NCBI GenBank assembly: GCA_944389475.1
Contig: CALXMM010000019.1
Location: 1 to 32,885 of the forward strand
Source of the DNA: an uncultured Clostridia bacterium
GTDB lineage: Bacteria > Bacillota > Clostridia > TANB77 > CAG-508
Length of the DNA stretch: 32,885 nt
Reading direction: 5' to 3'
Part shown: positions 1-8,689 of the stretch, one piece after another
How positions within the stretch are numbered: position 1 is the stretch's first letter
Layout of the letters: every line of letters starts with the position of its first letter
Made by a program: the position numbers and the translations under genes
The notes under the pieces: generated by a model
What the model saw: only the letters and a program-made list of their open reading frames with translations
Database searches by the model: none
Told to the model about the DNA's origin: nothing

Positions 1-35
1 TTTTATATGTTTTTTCTCTCGTTACTCGGTCTTTA

Positions 36-67
36 ATTATATTACCATATCCTCTTTTTATTGTCAA
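36..67 (-). promoter_or_regulatory. Candidate sigma-A promoter for a leftward gene outside the window
   Basis: Read on the minus strand there is a perfect TTGACA (62-67). A TAATAT (39-44) follows after 17 bases, overlapping a TATAAT (36-41) at 20 bases. No gene starts before the window edge, so the promoter would serve a transcript leaving the window to the left. It lies just beyond the terminator at 118-145, which fits a new transcription unit. Confidence 0.5.
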
Positions 68-117
68 CATATTTTTTTATTTTTTTTAACTTTTTTATTT
101 TATATTTTTTAGATAGT

Positions 118-145
118 AAAAATGACGACTTATGTCGCCATTTTT
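118..145 (-). terminator. Terminator after the spoIIQ-like gene
   Basis: A 12-base stem with one G-U or A-C position and a 4-base loop (118-129 with 134-145) lies directly after the stop codon at 147-149. It is flanked by A/T runs on both sides, so it could also stop rightward transcription. It closes the leftward spoIIA-spoIID-spoIIQ block. Confidence 0.7.
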
Positions 146-146
146 A

Positions 147-908
147 TCAATAATTTACATATATTGTTGGGTCTACCTGTACATTATCTTTTAAAATTTC
201 AAAATGTAAATGACTTTCATCAGCTACTTCAAATGTTGCTGTATTTCCAACAGTTCCAATTGTTTGTCCAGTTGTTACTTTTTCTCCTTCTACTACAAAT
301 TCAGCTGTTAATAAATTAGAATATACTGTTTTATATCCATCATCATGTTTTATAATAACTGTTAATCCATATCTAGGGTCATTTTTTATTGATTCCACTG
401 TTCCTTCACAAGAAGATTTAACAACTGTAGTTTTTTCTGCCTTAATATCTATTCCAAGATGAGTTGTCCATTCATTTAATGTATTTGAATATACTAAATT
501 ATCTTTTGCATATTCTTTTATTATTTCACCCTCAACTGGTTTTTCAAATTTTATTTCTTTCTTTTTTTCTGTAGTTTTTTTAGTCTCCGTTGTATTATTA
601 TTTTTCTTTATTGTATTTGTCTGCTTTGTAATAGTATTAGTATTTTCTGAAGTTACAAGATTTTCTGTATTTAATGCTATCTTATTATCTTTAACTTCAT
701 TTACGGTCTTATCTGATGTGCTACTTGCCTCTTCTACAGAATTAGTTTCTTCTATTTCATTTACTATATCTGCGAGCTCTTTACTTTGACTTTGTGTCTT
801 TTTATTCTTTCCTATTGCAAATAATGAAATTAAGGAAACACCAATTACTAATAATGCAACAATAATTGCATATATAACCCATTTGGATAGCTTTTTATTT
901 TCTCTCAT
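147..908 (-). CDS. spoIIQ: SpoIIQ-like forespore M23 peptidase-fold protein
   Basis: A 253-residue protein with a short cytoplasmic N-terminus, one membrane helix (about 10-32), a Ser/Thr/Asn/Lys-rich linker (about 35-118) and a C-terminal LytM/M23 domain (about 120-250). The zinc-ligand pattern of active M23 enzymes looks complete: His150 and Asp154 in HLGID, and His233 and His235 in SHLHF. Bacillus SpoIIQ has lost part of this set, whereas clostridial SpoIIQ proteins usually keep it. In the family, SpoIIQ sits in the forespore membrane and pairs with mother-cell SpoIIIAH during engulfment. Location next to spoIID and sigF, and a sigma-F-type promoter at 938-966, support this name over a general cell-wall peptidase. 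A good AGGAGG site lies just upstream of the ATG. Confidence 0.85.
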   Translation of the reverse strand: MRENKKLSKWVIYAIIVALLVIGVSLISLFAIGKNKKTQSQSKELADIVNEIEETNSVEEASSTSDKTVNEVKDNKIALNTENLVTSENTNTITKQTNTIKKNNNTTETKKTTEKKKEIKFEKPVEGEIIKEYAKDNLVYSNTLNEWTTHLGIDIKAEKTTVVKSSCEGTVESIKNDPRYGLTVIIKHDDGYKTVYSNLLTAEFVVEGEKVTTGQTIGTVGNTATFEVADESHLHFEILKDNVQVDPTIYVNY

Positions 909-937
909 AAAAATTTCCTCCTCATTTTATTTAATTA

Positions 938-966
938 AAGTATTTCCTTATTTTATAAATTTATAC
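938..966 (-). promoter_or_regulatory. Sigma-F-type promoter of the spoIIQ-like gene
   Basis: On the minus strand GTATA (962-966) is followed after 14 bases by GGAAATACTT (938-947). These fit the known forespore consensus GYWTA and GGNRANAMTW at every position, with a spacer close to the usual 15. The site lies in the 63-base gap between spoIID and the spoIIQ-like gene, and spoIIQ is a classical sigma-F target. Sigma-G has a nearly identical consensus and cannot be excluded. Confidence 0.7.
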
Positions 967-971
967 AATAT

Positions 972-1976
972 TTACATATCTTTTATTTCTACCCCTATAT
1001 AAAAATGATGTATTATGTCCTCATAATTACTACCACTCTTTGCCATGCTATCTGCTCCCGTTTGACTCATTCCTATTCCATGCCCATATCCTTTAACTTT
1101 AAATTTTATATTATCTCCTTCTATGCTTACCTCAAAATTTGCTGACTTTAAATTAAACAGTGTTCGAACTTCTACTCCTGATAAATTTTTATTACCTATT
1201 TTTATTGTTCTAACTCTACCACTTTCCGTATATTCTAAAATGCTTATACAATTCGAATCATTAAAATCAATCTCGAAATCAGAATACTTTTCCTTCATCT
1301 TGTTTGTTAAATCTTCTTTTGAAATAGTTACTTCTGAACTATATTGACTATAATTTTCTTCTCCAGATGTTTCTACGACTTGCAAATATGGGAATCCACT
1401 ACCTCCCCAAACATTTATTGGAATTTCTGTCTTTCCTCCACTATTTGAATGAAAAAATGCATCTATCGGCTCATTATTATATGTTATTATTTTTCCCTGT
1501 GTACTATTTACCGCATTTAGTATTTTATTCCAATTTTGTTCTCTTTCATTTTCCGGCCACTTTGACATCCTATCTTCCTTTGAAATCCAGGCTTGACAAC
1601 ATCCCGAATCATCACATATTTGTGCATCTCCATGCTTATTATTATTGTTTTTAATTTTATAAATAGTATATGTTCTTGCAACAACTGCTTGTGCTTTTAA
1701 TGCTTCTTCATTAAAACTAGCAGGCATTTCTGCTGAAACTACTCCATACAAATATTCATCAAGATTGAGCTCTTCTATACTATTATCTTTTGTATGTAAT
1801 AATTTCACTTTTTGATATTGTTTATAATCATAATTATTTTCGACAATACCTGTTGGAATTATATTATTTACATCATTTGTTTCAACTGATGTTTCTTTTA
1901 CAGTTGATGTACAAATCACAGGTATTAAAAATATAATTACTATTATTCCTACTAAATAAAATATAAACTTTTTCAA
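972..1976 (-). CDS. spoIID: Stage II sporulation protein D, peptidoglycan lytic transglycosylase
   Basis: A 334-residue protein with an N-terminal membrane anchor (about 3-22) and a SpoIID/LytB domain. The family motif around Glu83 (YLYGVVSAEMP, then EALKAQAVVARTY) matches the catalytic glutamate region of SpoIID. A Cys-rich segment follows (C121, C126, C127 with nearby H115), in the place where structurally studied SpoIID proteins bind zinc. SpoIID works in the mother cell with SpoIIM and SpoIIP to thin septal peptidoglycan so that engulfment can proceed. It begins 8 bases after the sigF stop with a GGAGGAA ribosome site, so some read-through from sigF is likely. I did not find a convincing sigma-E promoter inside the sigF end. 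The C-terminal GHGIGMSQ motif is also typical. Confidence 0.95.
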   Translation of the reverse strand: MKKFIFYLVGIIVIIFLIPVICTSTVKETSVETNDVNNIIPTGIVENNYDYKQYQKVKLLHTKDNSIEELNLDEYLYGVVSAEMPASFNEEALKAQAVVARTYTIYKIKNNNNKHGDAQICDDSGCCQAWISKEDRMSKWPENEREQNWNKILNAVNSTQGKIITYNNEPIDAFFHSNSGGKTEIPINVWGGSGFPYLQVVETSGEENYSQYSSEVTISKEDLTNKMKEKYSDFEIDFNDSNCISILEYTESGRVRTIKIGNKNLSGVEVRTLFNLKSANFEVSIEGDNIKFKVKGYGHGIGMSQTGADSMAKSGSNYEDIIHHFYIGVEIKDM

Positions 1977-1984
1977 TATTCCTC

Positions 1985-2695
1985 CTATGATATTAATTCT
2001 ATTTTCATTTTATTTAAAATCTTCTTTTCTATTCTTGAAACCTGTACTTGTGAAATATTTAACATTTTTGCAACTTGAGATTGAGTTTGCCCATTAAAAT
2101 ACCTAAGCATGATAATTTGCCTGTCTCTACTATCCATTTTATTTAATAATTCTTTTATAAAGATTCTATTAACCATTGTATCTGTTTCATCATTACCATA
2201 TGAAACTTTATCGATTATTCTTAATTTATTATCAGAAGATTTTTCATCATATATTGAATCTACCTGTTTCGTAGAATCAATCGCTAAAACAATTTCTTCT
2301 TTATCCACTTTTAATTCCTTTGCAATTTCTTCTATTGTTATATTTTTACCTTCTTTAATTGCTTTATTTTCTATATCTTTTACTTTCATACATAATTCCT
2401 TAATACTTCTACTAACTTTTATTATTCCATCATCTCTTATAAATTTTTTTATTTCTCCTATAATATAAGTTACAGCATATGTCGACAATTTCACATTATA
2501 ATCTGGATTAAAATTTTTTATTGCTTTTATCAATCCGATTGTTCCGATTTGATATAAATCCTCTTTTTCATATCCTCTTCCATAAAATCTTTTTACAATG
2601 CTCCATACTAATCCACTATTATTTTCTACAATTTTTCCTAACTCATCTTTATCTCTTTGAGCCTTTAAAATTTCATCAATAGTATTTTCATGCAT
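1985..2695 (-). CDS. sigF: Sporulation sigma factor SigF
   Basis: A 236-residue sigma-70 factor of the sporulation subgroup. Region 2 (about 30-95, with [14 protein letters not shown] and [20 protein letters not shown]), region 3 (about 97-155) and a region 4 helix-turn-helix (about 205-232, [17 protein letters not shown]) are all visible. SigF directs the first forespore-specific transcription. SigG is closely similar in sequence, so the call rests mainly on position: it overlaps spoIIAB by 8 bases and follows spoIIAA, the canonical order. Translational coupling to its anti-sigma factor is implied by that overlap. No truncation is seen. Confidence 0.95.
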   Translation of the reverse strand: MHENTIDEILKAQRDKDELGKIVENNSGLVWSIVKRFYGRGYEKEDLYQIGTIGLIKAIKNFNPDYNVKLSTYAVTYIIGEIKKFIRDDGIIKVSRSIKELCMKVKDIENKAIKEGKNITIEEIAKELKVDKEEIVLAIDSTKQVDSIYDEKSSDNKLRIIDKVSYGNDETDTMVNRIFIKELLNKMDSRDRQIIMLRYFNGQTQSQVAKMLNISQVQVSRIEKKILNKMKIELIS

Positions 2696-3164
2696 AAAAA
2701 TTCTCCTCTTGAATTTGTTCCTCTTTTGTAGTTTTTTCTTTAATTTTCTTTTCCATAGTTACTTTAGTTCCCATTCCTAAGACTGATTCTACTTTTAGAC
2801 TATCCATAAAATTTTCCATAATGGTAAATCCCATTCCAGATCTTTCTAATTCAGGTTTAGTTGTATATAATGGTTGCTTTGCTATTTCGATATCCTCAAT
2901 TCCTTTACCTTGATCGGATATTTCAATTCTTATTGTGTTATCATAAATATATGCATTTATTTTTATAATTCCTTCTTTATTCTCATAACCATGAATAATA
3001 GAATTTGTTACTGCCTCAGAAACTGCAGTTTTTATATCGGAAATCTCCTCTATTGTAGGATCTAGCTGCGCTGCAAAAGCTGCAACTGTGATACGTGCAA
3101 AAGCTTCATTGTTTGATTTGCTCAATATTTCCAATTGCATTTTATTTTTATATTTTATATTCAT
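2688..3164 (-). CDS. spoIIAB: Anti-sigma-F factor and serine kinase SpoIIAB
   Basis: A 158-residue GHKL-fold kinase. The N box ([14 protein letters not shown], around residue 54), the G1 box (DQGKGI, 84-89) and the G2 box (RSGMGF, 108-113) are intact. SpoIIAB holds SigF inactive and phosphorylates SpoIIAA with ATP. The C-terminal tail is rich in Lys/Glu and slightly longer than usual. The gene lies 9 bases downstream of spoIIAA and overlaps sigF, so all three are made from one transcript, as in Bacillus and Clostridium. Its start is preceded by an AGGAGGAAA site. Confidence 0.95.
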   Translation of the reverse strand: MNIKYKNKMQLEILSKSNNEAFARITVAAFAAQLDPTIEEISDIKTAVSEAVTNSIIHGYENKEGIIKINAYIYDNTIRIEISDQGKGIEDIEIAKQPLYTTKPELERSGMGFTIMENFMDSLKVESVLGMGTKVTMEKKIKEKTTKEEQIQEENFYA

Positions 3165-3173
3165 TTTTTCCTC

Positions 3174-3509
3174 CTAACATACGTTAAATTTCATACCAAA
3201 ATCATCATATATATGTATTAACTTCAATATTCCACACATATCTAATACCTTTTTAACACTTTTCTTCACATTTATTAAAGCAACTTCTCCTCCTAACATA
3301 TTTACAATTTTATATCTTCCCAATAACAATCCTATTCCTGCACTATCCATGAAGCTAACACTATTAAAATCAAATATAACTTTTTTAGGCATATGTCTTT
3401 CAATTTCATAATCCATTTTCCTCCTTAAATCTTTTGTAGTATGATGATCTATTTCTTCTTCCAGTGAAAAGAATAATAGCTTGTCTTTTTCTAAATATTT
3501 AATTTGCAC
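3174..3509 (-). CDS. spoIIAA: Anti-anti-sigma factor SpoIIAA
   Basis: A 111-residue STAS-domain protein. The phosphorylation site is Ser56 in FMDSAGIG, corresponding to Ser58 of B. subtilis SpoIIAA. When dephosphorylated by SpoIIE, the family member binds SpoIIAB and frees SigF. It is the first gene of the operon and has an AGGAGGG site 5-6 bases before the ATG. The promoter region is described at 3531-3559 and 3577-3608. The divergent flavoprotein gene starts about 155 bases away. Confidence 0.94.
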   Translation of the reverse strand: MQIKYLEKDKLLFFSLEEEIDHHTTKDLRRKMDYEIERHMPKKVIFDFNSVSFMDSAGIGLLLGRYKIVNMLGGEVALINVKKSVKKVLDMCGILKLIHIYDDFGMKFNVC

Positions 3510-3530
3510 ATGTATCCCTCCTTTTGAAAT

Positions 3531-3559
3531 ATTATAATACCATTGGTAATTTTTTCCAA
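3531..3559 (-). promoter_or_regulatory. Candidate promoter of the spoIIA operon
   Basis: On the minus strand TTGGAA (3554-3559) and a perfect TATAAT (3531-3536) are separated by 17 bases, a sigma-A-type promoter 22 bases upstream of the spoIIAA start codon. In Bacillus this operon is read by sigma-H with Spo0A. I looked for the sigma-H AGGAWWT/GAAT pair and found only weak matches. The -35 overlaps an ATTGG/CCAAT inverted repeat (3542-3560). Confidence 0.5.
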
Positions 3560-3576
3560 TAGCAAATTTAGGGAAG

Positions 3577-3608
3577 TTTTGTCGATTGGCTAAAAATTCA
3601 TCGACTTT
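3577..3608. promoter_or_regulatory. Inverted GTCGAT boxes resembling Spo0A sites
   Basis: TTTGTCGAT begins at 3578 and ATCGAC lies at 3600-3605, giving GTCGAT copies in opposite orientation 13 bases apart. The Spo0A box consensus is TTTGTCRAA, so the first copy matches 8 of 9 positions. They lie upstream of the spoIIA -35, where an activator would sit, and also upstream of the divergent flavoprotein gene. Spo0A control of spoIIA is known in Bacillus; here it is inferred. Confidence 0.4.
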
Positions 3609-3665
3609 ATTCTACATATTTTCTAAATTGATTTTTTATGGTATAATTTATGAGGTGATTTTTAT

Positions 3666-5237
3666 ATGAAAAGAATTAATAATATAAAAATATATGATGA
3701 CTTAGATAATGAAAATTTAATAAAAAATATATGTAAGAAATATCATATAGCACTTAATGATATTGTTGATTGGCATATTATAAAGAAGTCTATAGATGCT
3801 AGAAATAAAGATAATATTCATTATTTGTATAATATTGCAATTCAATTTAAATCTGAAAAAAAATATAAAAAATTTGATGACTACAAAACTTTTAATTTTT
3901 CTACAATTACAAATTGCAATACTTCAATTAGACCTGTAATTGTTGGTGCTGGTCCTGCAGGATTGTTTGCAGCACTAACATTTATAAAAAATGGAATCAA
4001 ACCTATTATTATAGAACAAGGGAAAAATGTAGAAGATAGAAAAAAAGATGTTGATACATTTTTAAAAACAGGAAAATTAAATACAAATTCCAATATTCAA
4101 TTTGGAGAAGGAGGTGCTGGCACTTTTTCCGATGGCAAATTGACTTCCGGTATTAATAGTCCTCTATGCCAAGTTGTATTGAAAGATTTTTATAGATTTG
4201 GTGCTCCTGAGCAAATTTTATATCTAGCAAAACCACATATGGGAACAGATAATTTAATTAAGATTATAAGTAATATTAGAAATTATATAATAGAAAATGG
4301 CGGAAATTTTCTATTTAATAGTAAAGTAATTGATTTTGACATAAAAAATAATAAATTAGTATCAGTTAAATATATAAATGAAGGAAAAGAATATATTATA
4401 CCAACTTCAAATGTTATTCTTGCGATTGGCCATAGCAGTAGAGATACTTTTTATAAGGTTTATGAAAAAGGGTTATTGATGGAAAGTAAGAATTTTTCTG
4501 TTGGTGTTAGAGTTGAACATTTACAAAGTGATATTAATTTAGCACAATATGGAAATAAAACTAAACTAAAGTTGCCTCCTGCAACATATAAATTAGTTTA
4601 TCACGATAAAGAAACAGGAAGAAGTTGCTATTCATTTTGTATGTGTCCAGGAGGTACTGTTATGGCTTCATCTAGTGAAGAAAATACAGTTGTAACTAAT
4701 GGAATGAGTGTTTTTAAAAGAGATGGAAAAAATGCGAATAGTGCAATTTTAGTTAATGTTACTCCTGCTGATTTTTCTTCTTCTAACCCACTTGCTGGAA
4801 TAAAATTTCAAAAAGATTTAGAAGAAAAAGCTTTTATTGCTGGTGGAAGAAATTATTTTGCGCCAATACAAAAATTAGGTGATTATTTAAATAATTCATT
4901 ATCTTTTGAGTTTGGAAAAGTATTGCCTACCTATCTACCCGGAACAAATTTCTATGACTTAAATAAAATCTTACCTGATTTTGTTAACATTACAATGAAA
5001 AAGGCTTTTATGCATTTTGATAAACAAATACATGGATTTGCAAATCCTGATACTCTTTTAACAGGCGTTGAAACAAGAAGTTCTTCTCCAGTAAAAATTA
5101 TTCGTGGAGTAAATTATATGTCAAATGTTGAAGGGATTTACCCTTGTGGAGAAGGTGCTGGATATGCAGGTGGTATAATGTCTGCAGCTGTAGATGGTAT
5201 AAAATGTGCTTTGGCTCTTATGGAAAATAATAAATAA
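3666..5237 (+). CDS. FAD-dependent oxidoreductase of the COG2509 type, substrate unknown
   Basis: A 523-residue protein. The first 85 or so residues form a separate small domain, followed by a Rossmann FAD site GAGPAG (94-99) with an acidic end of the second strand (IIIEQG, 114-119). The family-typical segment with GEGGAGTFSDGK is near 147-158, and the C-terminal GEGAGYAGGIMSAA completes the FAD fold. This is the conserved uncharacterised FAD-dependent dehydrogenase family; its substrate is not established. It is monocistronic: GAGGTGA precedes the ATG, and a TATAAT with only a weak -35 lies about 25 bases upstream. The gene is divergent from spoIIAA and convergent with valS, sharing a bidirectional terminator. 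Nothing ties it to sporulation except position. Confidence 0.85.
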   Translation: MKRINNIKIYDDLDNENLIKNICKKYHIALNDIVDWHIIKKSIDARNKDNIHYLYNIAIQFKSEKKYKKFDDYKTFNFSTITNCNTSIRPVIVGAGPAGLFAALTFIKNGIKPIIIEQGKNVEDRKKDVDTFLKTGKLNTNSNIQFGEGGAGTFSDGKLTSGINSPLCQVVLKDFYRFGAPEQILYLAKPHMGTDNLIKIISNIRNYIIENGGNFLFNSKVIDFDIKNNKLVSVKYINEGKEYIIPTSNVILAIGHSSRDTFYKVYEKGLLMESKNFSVGVRVEHLQSDINLAQYGNKTKLKLPPATYKLVYHDKETGRSCYSFCMCPGGTVMASSSEENTVVTNGMSVFKRDGKNANSAILVNVTPADFSSSNPLAGIKFQKDLEEKAFIAGGRNYFAPIQKLGDYLNNSLSFEFGKVLPTYLPGTNFYDLNKILPDFVNITMKKAFMHFDKQIHGFANPDTLLTGVETRSSSPVKIIRGVNYMSNVEGIYPCGEGAGYAGGIMSAAVDGIKCALALMENNK

Positions 5238-5264
5238 ATTAATTGCAATTTTATTTTTGCATTT

Positions 5265-5299
5265 AAAAAACTCTAGAAAATTTCTAGAGTTTTCTTTTT
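5265..5299. terminator. Bidirectional terminator between the flavoprotein and valS
   Basis: A perfect 10-base stem (5267-5276 with 5284-5293) has a 7-base loop, an A-run before it and a T-run after it. It can therefore stop both the rightward flavoprotein transcript and the leftward valS transcript. It touches the valS stop codon. Confidence 0.85.
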
Positions 5300-7985
5300 A
5301 TTTTAATTTTGCTAATCTATCTTTAGATGCATTTAGCATTTCTTGATATTTCTTTAATTTTTCTCTTTCTTCATTTACTTTAGTTTCTGGAGCTTTATTT
5401 ACAAAACCTGGATTAGATAACATCTTATTACATCTTGCTACCTCTGATTCTAATTTTGCTACTTCATCTTCTAATCTTTTTATTTCTTCTTGAATATCAA
5501 CCAATTCTTCAAAAGGAATATATAATTCTATTCCATCCTTTAATATTGAAATTGCATTTTCAGGTATATTCTCTTTATCTTTTTGAATTATAATTTCTGT
5601 TCCAAATCCAAGCTTTTTCAAAAATTCTTCTGATTCCTCTATTTGTTTTTCATATTTTGTTGTAACAAAAATCAATTTTGTTTTTTTACTTGGATGAACA
5701 TTCATTGTAGCTCTTGTATTACGTATATCTACAATTATATCTTTTAATTTTTCTATAAACTCTTCTTCAACTTCAAATTTTGCACCTTCACTATATTCTG
5801 GCCAACTTGATAACATAATATCTATATCATCATAATGAACCAATTTTGAATAAATTTCTGATGTAACAAATGGCATAAATGGATGTAATAATTTTAATGC
5901 ATTTCTTAATACATAGTCTAAAACAAAATTGACTTGTACTCTTATTTCTTCATTATCACTATACATTCTTGTTTTACAAATTTCTATATACCAATCACAG
6001 AATTCATTCCAAATATAATTATATATTTTATCTAATGCAATTCCCAAATCATAATCATTAATTAATTTAGTAATATCTTTTATTAATGTATTTAATTTAG
6101 ATATAATCCATTTATCTTCTAATCTTAAATATTCACCATTAAATTTCTTAGTTTTTGCATCATAAACCTTATTGTAAAATTCAATAATTTTTTCATCTGA
6201 TTCTAATGAATTAGTAATAAATTTGGCAGCATTCCATATCTTATTTGCAAAGTTTGATGCTTGGTCTAATTTTTCGGGCATATATCTAATATCATTTCCC
6301 ATTGTTGTACCTGAAAGAACAGAAAATCTTAAGCTATCTGCTCCATATTTATCTACTATTTCTAGTGGGTCAATACCATTACCTAATGTCTTAGACATTT
6401 TTCTTCCTTTACTATCTCTTACGATTCCATGAATTATAACATCTTTAAACGGATTTTGCTTTGTAAGTTCTAAACTAGATACAATCATTCTTGATACCCA
6501 GAATGTTATAATATCATATGCGGTTACTAATACATTTGTTGGGAAAAATGTTTTATAATCCTCACTTTCGGTATTTGGCCAACCAAGTGTTGAAAATGGC
6601 CATAATGCTGAGCTAAACCACGTATCCAAAGTATCTTCATCTTGATGAACATTTTTTGAATGACATTTTTCACATTCTGTTACTGTATCTCTTGATACGG
6701 TAATATGTCCACAATCATCACAGTAAAATGCTGGAATTCTATGTCCCCACCATAATTGTCTTGATATACACCAATCTTGGATATTATTCATCCAATTAAA
6801 ATACATTTTTTCATATTTTTTTGGTATAAATTTAATTTCACCATCTTCAACTGCTTTTATAGCAGGCTTTGCTAAGTCTTTCATTTTTACAAACCATTGG
6901 TCTGAAATTTTTGGTTCTATTGTAGTTTTACATCTTTCGCATTTACCAACATTATGAGTTAAATCCTCAATTTTTACTAATGCACCTAGTTCTTTTAATT
7001 TTTCTACTATTTTCTCTCTTGCTTCTAGTAAATCCATTCCTTTATATTCTGGAACTAAATCACCCATTTTAAAGTTTTCATCAAAAACTTCAATTATTTC
7101 AAGATTATGCCTTAATCCAGCTTGATAATCGTTCATATCGTGAGCAGGTGTTATTTTTACTGCACCAGTTCCATATTCTTTATCAACGAATCTGTCTGCT
7201 ATTATTGGAATTTCTTTATTCATAATAGGTAATATACAAGTTTTTCCAACATAATCTTTATATCTTTCATCATCAGGATGTACTGCAACAGCTGTATCTC
7301 CTAACATTGTTTCAGGTCTAGTTGTTGCTACGACTATATATTTATTATCTTCGCCTTTTATTTTGTATCTTATATGCCATAAATGTGTTTGCTCTTCTTT
7401 GTACTCAACCTCAACATCAGAAATTGTAGTATTACAATTAGGACACCAGTTTACCATTCTTTTTCCTTTATAGATTAAACCTTTTTCATATAATCTTACA
7501 AATTGCTCTTTAACTGCATCTGATAACCCTTCATCCAATGTAAATCTACGTCTATCCCAGTCACATGAACACCCGATTTTCTTTTGTTGTTCTTGAATTG
7601 TACCTCCATAAAGATGTGTCCAATCCCAAGTTTCCTTTAAAAATGCTTCTCTACCAATTTGATATTTAGTTTTTCCTTCTTTCTTTAATTTTTGAACAAC
7701 TTTCATCTCTGTTGCTATTGCAGCATGGTCAGAACCAGGAAGCCATAATGTATTATATCCTTGCATTCTTTTAAAACGAATTAAAATATCTTGAATGGTT
7801 CCATCTAAAGCATGACCCATATGTAGTTTACCTGTTACATTTGGTGGTGGCATCATTATACAAAATGATTCTTTTGTTTTATCCATACTTGGTTTAAAAT
7901 ATCCTTTTTCTTCTGTTTCTTTATAAATTTTTTCTTCGAAGTCTTTTGGATTATATTTATCCTTTAATTTGTGGTCATAACTCAT
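5298..7985 (-). CDS. valS: Valyl-tRNA synthetase
   Basis: An 895-residue class I aminoacyl-tRNA synthetase that charges tRNA-Val. The HIGH-type motif is HMGH (55-58) after PPPNVTGK. The KMSKS-type motif is KMSKT, near residue 525. Several CxxC pairs, for example CPNCN, CERCK and CDDCG with CEKCH, suggest zinc knuckles in the editing/insert regions. Editing-domain motifs such as ATTRPETMLGDTAVAVHP are present, and the C-terminus carries the valyl-type coiled coil (about 830-895). Length agrees with bacterial ValS. It is controlled by the T-box leader upstream, and an AGGAGG-like site precedes the ATG. Confidence 0.97.
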   Translation of the reverse strand: MSYDHKLKDKYNPKDFEEKIYKETEEKGYFKPSMDKTKESFCIMMPPPNVTGKLHMGHALDGTIQDILIRFKRMQGYNTLWLPGSDHAAIATEMKVVQKLKKEGKTKYQIGREAFLKETWDWTHLYGGTIQEQQKKIGCSCDWDRRRFTLDEGLSDAVKEQFVRLYEKGLIYKGKRMVNWCPNCNTTISDVEVEYKEEQTHLWHIRYKIKGEDNKYIVVATTRPETMLGDTAVAVHPDDERYKDYVGKTCILPIMNKEIPIIADRFVDKEYGTGAVKITPAHDMNDYQAGLRHNLEIIEVFDENFKMGDLVPEYKGMDLLEAREKIVEKLKELGALVKIEDLTHNVGKCERCKTTIEPKISDQWFVKMKDLAKPAIKAVEDGEIKFIPKKYEKMYFNWMNNIQDWCISRQLWWGHRIPAFYCDDCGHITVSRDTVTECEKCHSKNVHQDEDTLDTWFSSALWPFSTLGWPNTESEDYKTFFPTNVLVTAYDIITFWVSRMIVSSLELTKQNPFKDVIIHGIVRDSKGRKMSKTLGNGIDPLEIVDKYGADSLRFSVLSGTTMGNDIRYMPEKLDQASNFANKIWNAAKFITNSLESDEKIIEFYNKVYDAKTKKFNGEYLRLEDKWIISKLNTLIKDITKLINDYDLGIALDKIYNYIWNEFCDWYIEICKTRMYSDNEEIRVQVNFVLDYVLRNALKLLHPFMPFVTSEIYSKLVHYDDIDIMLSSWPEYSEGAKFEVEEEFIEKLKDIIVDIRNTRATMNVHPSKKTKLIFVTTKYEKQIEESEEFLKKLGFGTEIIIQKDKENIPENAISILKDGIELYIPFEELVDIQEEIKRLEDEVAKLESEVARCNKMLSNPGFVNKAPETKVNEEREKLKKYQEMLNASKDRLAKLK

Positions 7986-8044
7986 ATTAATTCCTCCTTT
8001 TTTTATGTCTACTTTATGAACCTTTAAGAAACATTCCTAAAGTT

Positions 8045-8265
8045 CAAAAAAGGAGTAATCCCGCCTGTTAAGGGCAAGATTACTCCTACGGTACCACCTT
8101 AAAATAATACTCATTATAACTTTTAACGGAGTCAACCCGGATATACCTACTATTATTTCAGAATATCTACCAAAAAGCTACCTTCATTATATTTCGTATA
8201 AAAGGCTTTCAGCCTATGACCTTTACTCTCTAAATACTTAAACTATAATTACTCCTCTTTTTCAT
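8045..8265 (-). promoter_or_regulatory. T-box riboswitch of valS
   Basis: The minus-strand leader has a stem I region starting near 8263 (AGAGAGTAAAGG, GCTGAAAGCC, GAAGGTAGC). It has a candidate GUA valine specifier at 8168-8170 and the T-box core TGGTACC (8090-8096) within AAGGTGGTACCG. A terminator follows, with its stem at 8052-8060 pairing with 8078-8086 and ending in six T. The bases after the T-box core can pair alternatively to form the antiterminator. In this class, uncharged tRNA-Val pairs with the specifier and the T-box and lets transcription proceed. This accounts for almost all of the 310-base gap upstream of valS. I see no convincing promoter box upstream of it. Confidence 0.92.
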
Positions 8266-8298
8266 TGTATTTATTTTTATATTTGTTTGTTGTATTTA

Positions 8299-8613
8299 TT
8301 AATCATCTATAAAATTGAATTCATCTTTAAATTTTTCTTTGAATATGTCAAACACTGCATTTAATGTTTCATCATCATCCACACTAACATAAGTTTCCAT
8401 ATCTGGATCATCTTCTGAATCTTCTACTTTTAAGATAACGACTTCATCATTATCTTCTCCTTCTTCAGTTGGTAGTAATATTATATATTCTTCTCCTTCA
8501 TATTCTATTAAATCTAAAAATTCAAATTTTACTTCATTTCCATTTTCATCATTTAAAACTATAATATTATCCATTTCTTCACCATTATTTGGTGTATTGA
8601 TATCTTCACTCAT
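8299..8613 (-). CDS. yrzB: DUF1292 family protein YrzB
   Basis: A 104-residue, highly acidic protein of the DUF1292/YrzB family, with the usual pattern of a short beta-rich stretch (NGNEVKFEFLDLIEYEGEEYIILLP) followed by a helix. I chose the internal ATG because GGAG lies just before it. A longer reading from 8652 would add 13 Lys/Arg-rich residues without a ribosome site. It is the third gene of the classical ireB-ruvX-yrzB trio of Firmicutes. Its function is not known. It lies about 75 bases after ruvX and may have its own ribosome site only, not its own promoter. Confidence 0.88.
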   Translation of the reverse strand: MSEDINTPNNGEEMDNIIVLNDENGNEVKFEFLDLIEYEGEEYIILLPTEEGEDNDEVVILKVEDSEDDPDMETYVSVDDDETLNAVFDIFKEKFKDEFNFIDD

Positions 8614-8689
8614 ATTATTCTCCTTTCGATATCTTATTATTATTCTTTTCAATTTTTTCTATCATATACTATTTTTATGGAATTTGCAA

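Noticed and set aside
1..117. Possible start of another gene at the left edge
   Set aside because: Only a leftward promoter-like pair is seen; no frame with a ribosome site begins here.
1977..2060. Sigma-E promoter for spoIID within the end of sigF
   Set aside because: CATA occurs but the rest of the -10 and the -35 do not match, and it lies on top of the ribosome site.
3531..3665. Sigma-H promoter for the spoIIA operon
   Set aside because: GAAT-type -10 candidates exist on the minus strand but none has an AGGAWWT -35 at the right distance; the sigma-A-like pair fits far better.
8614..8652. N-terminal extension of the YrzB protein to 117 residues
   Set aside because: The upstream ATG has no ribosome site, whereas GGAG stands directly before the ATG at 8613; the extension is basic and unlike the family.
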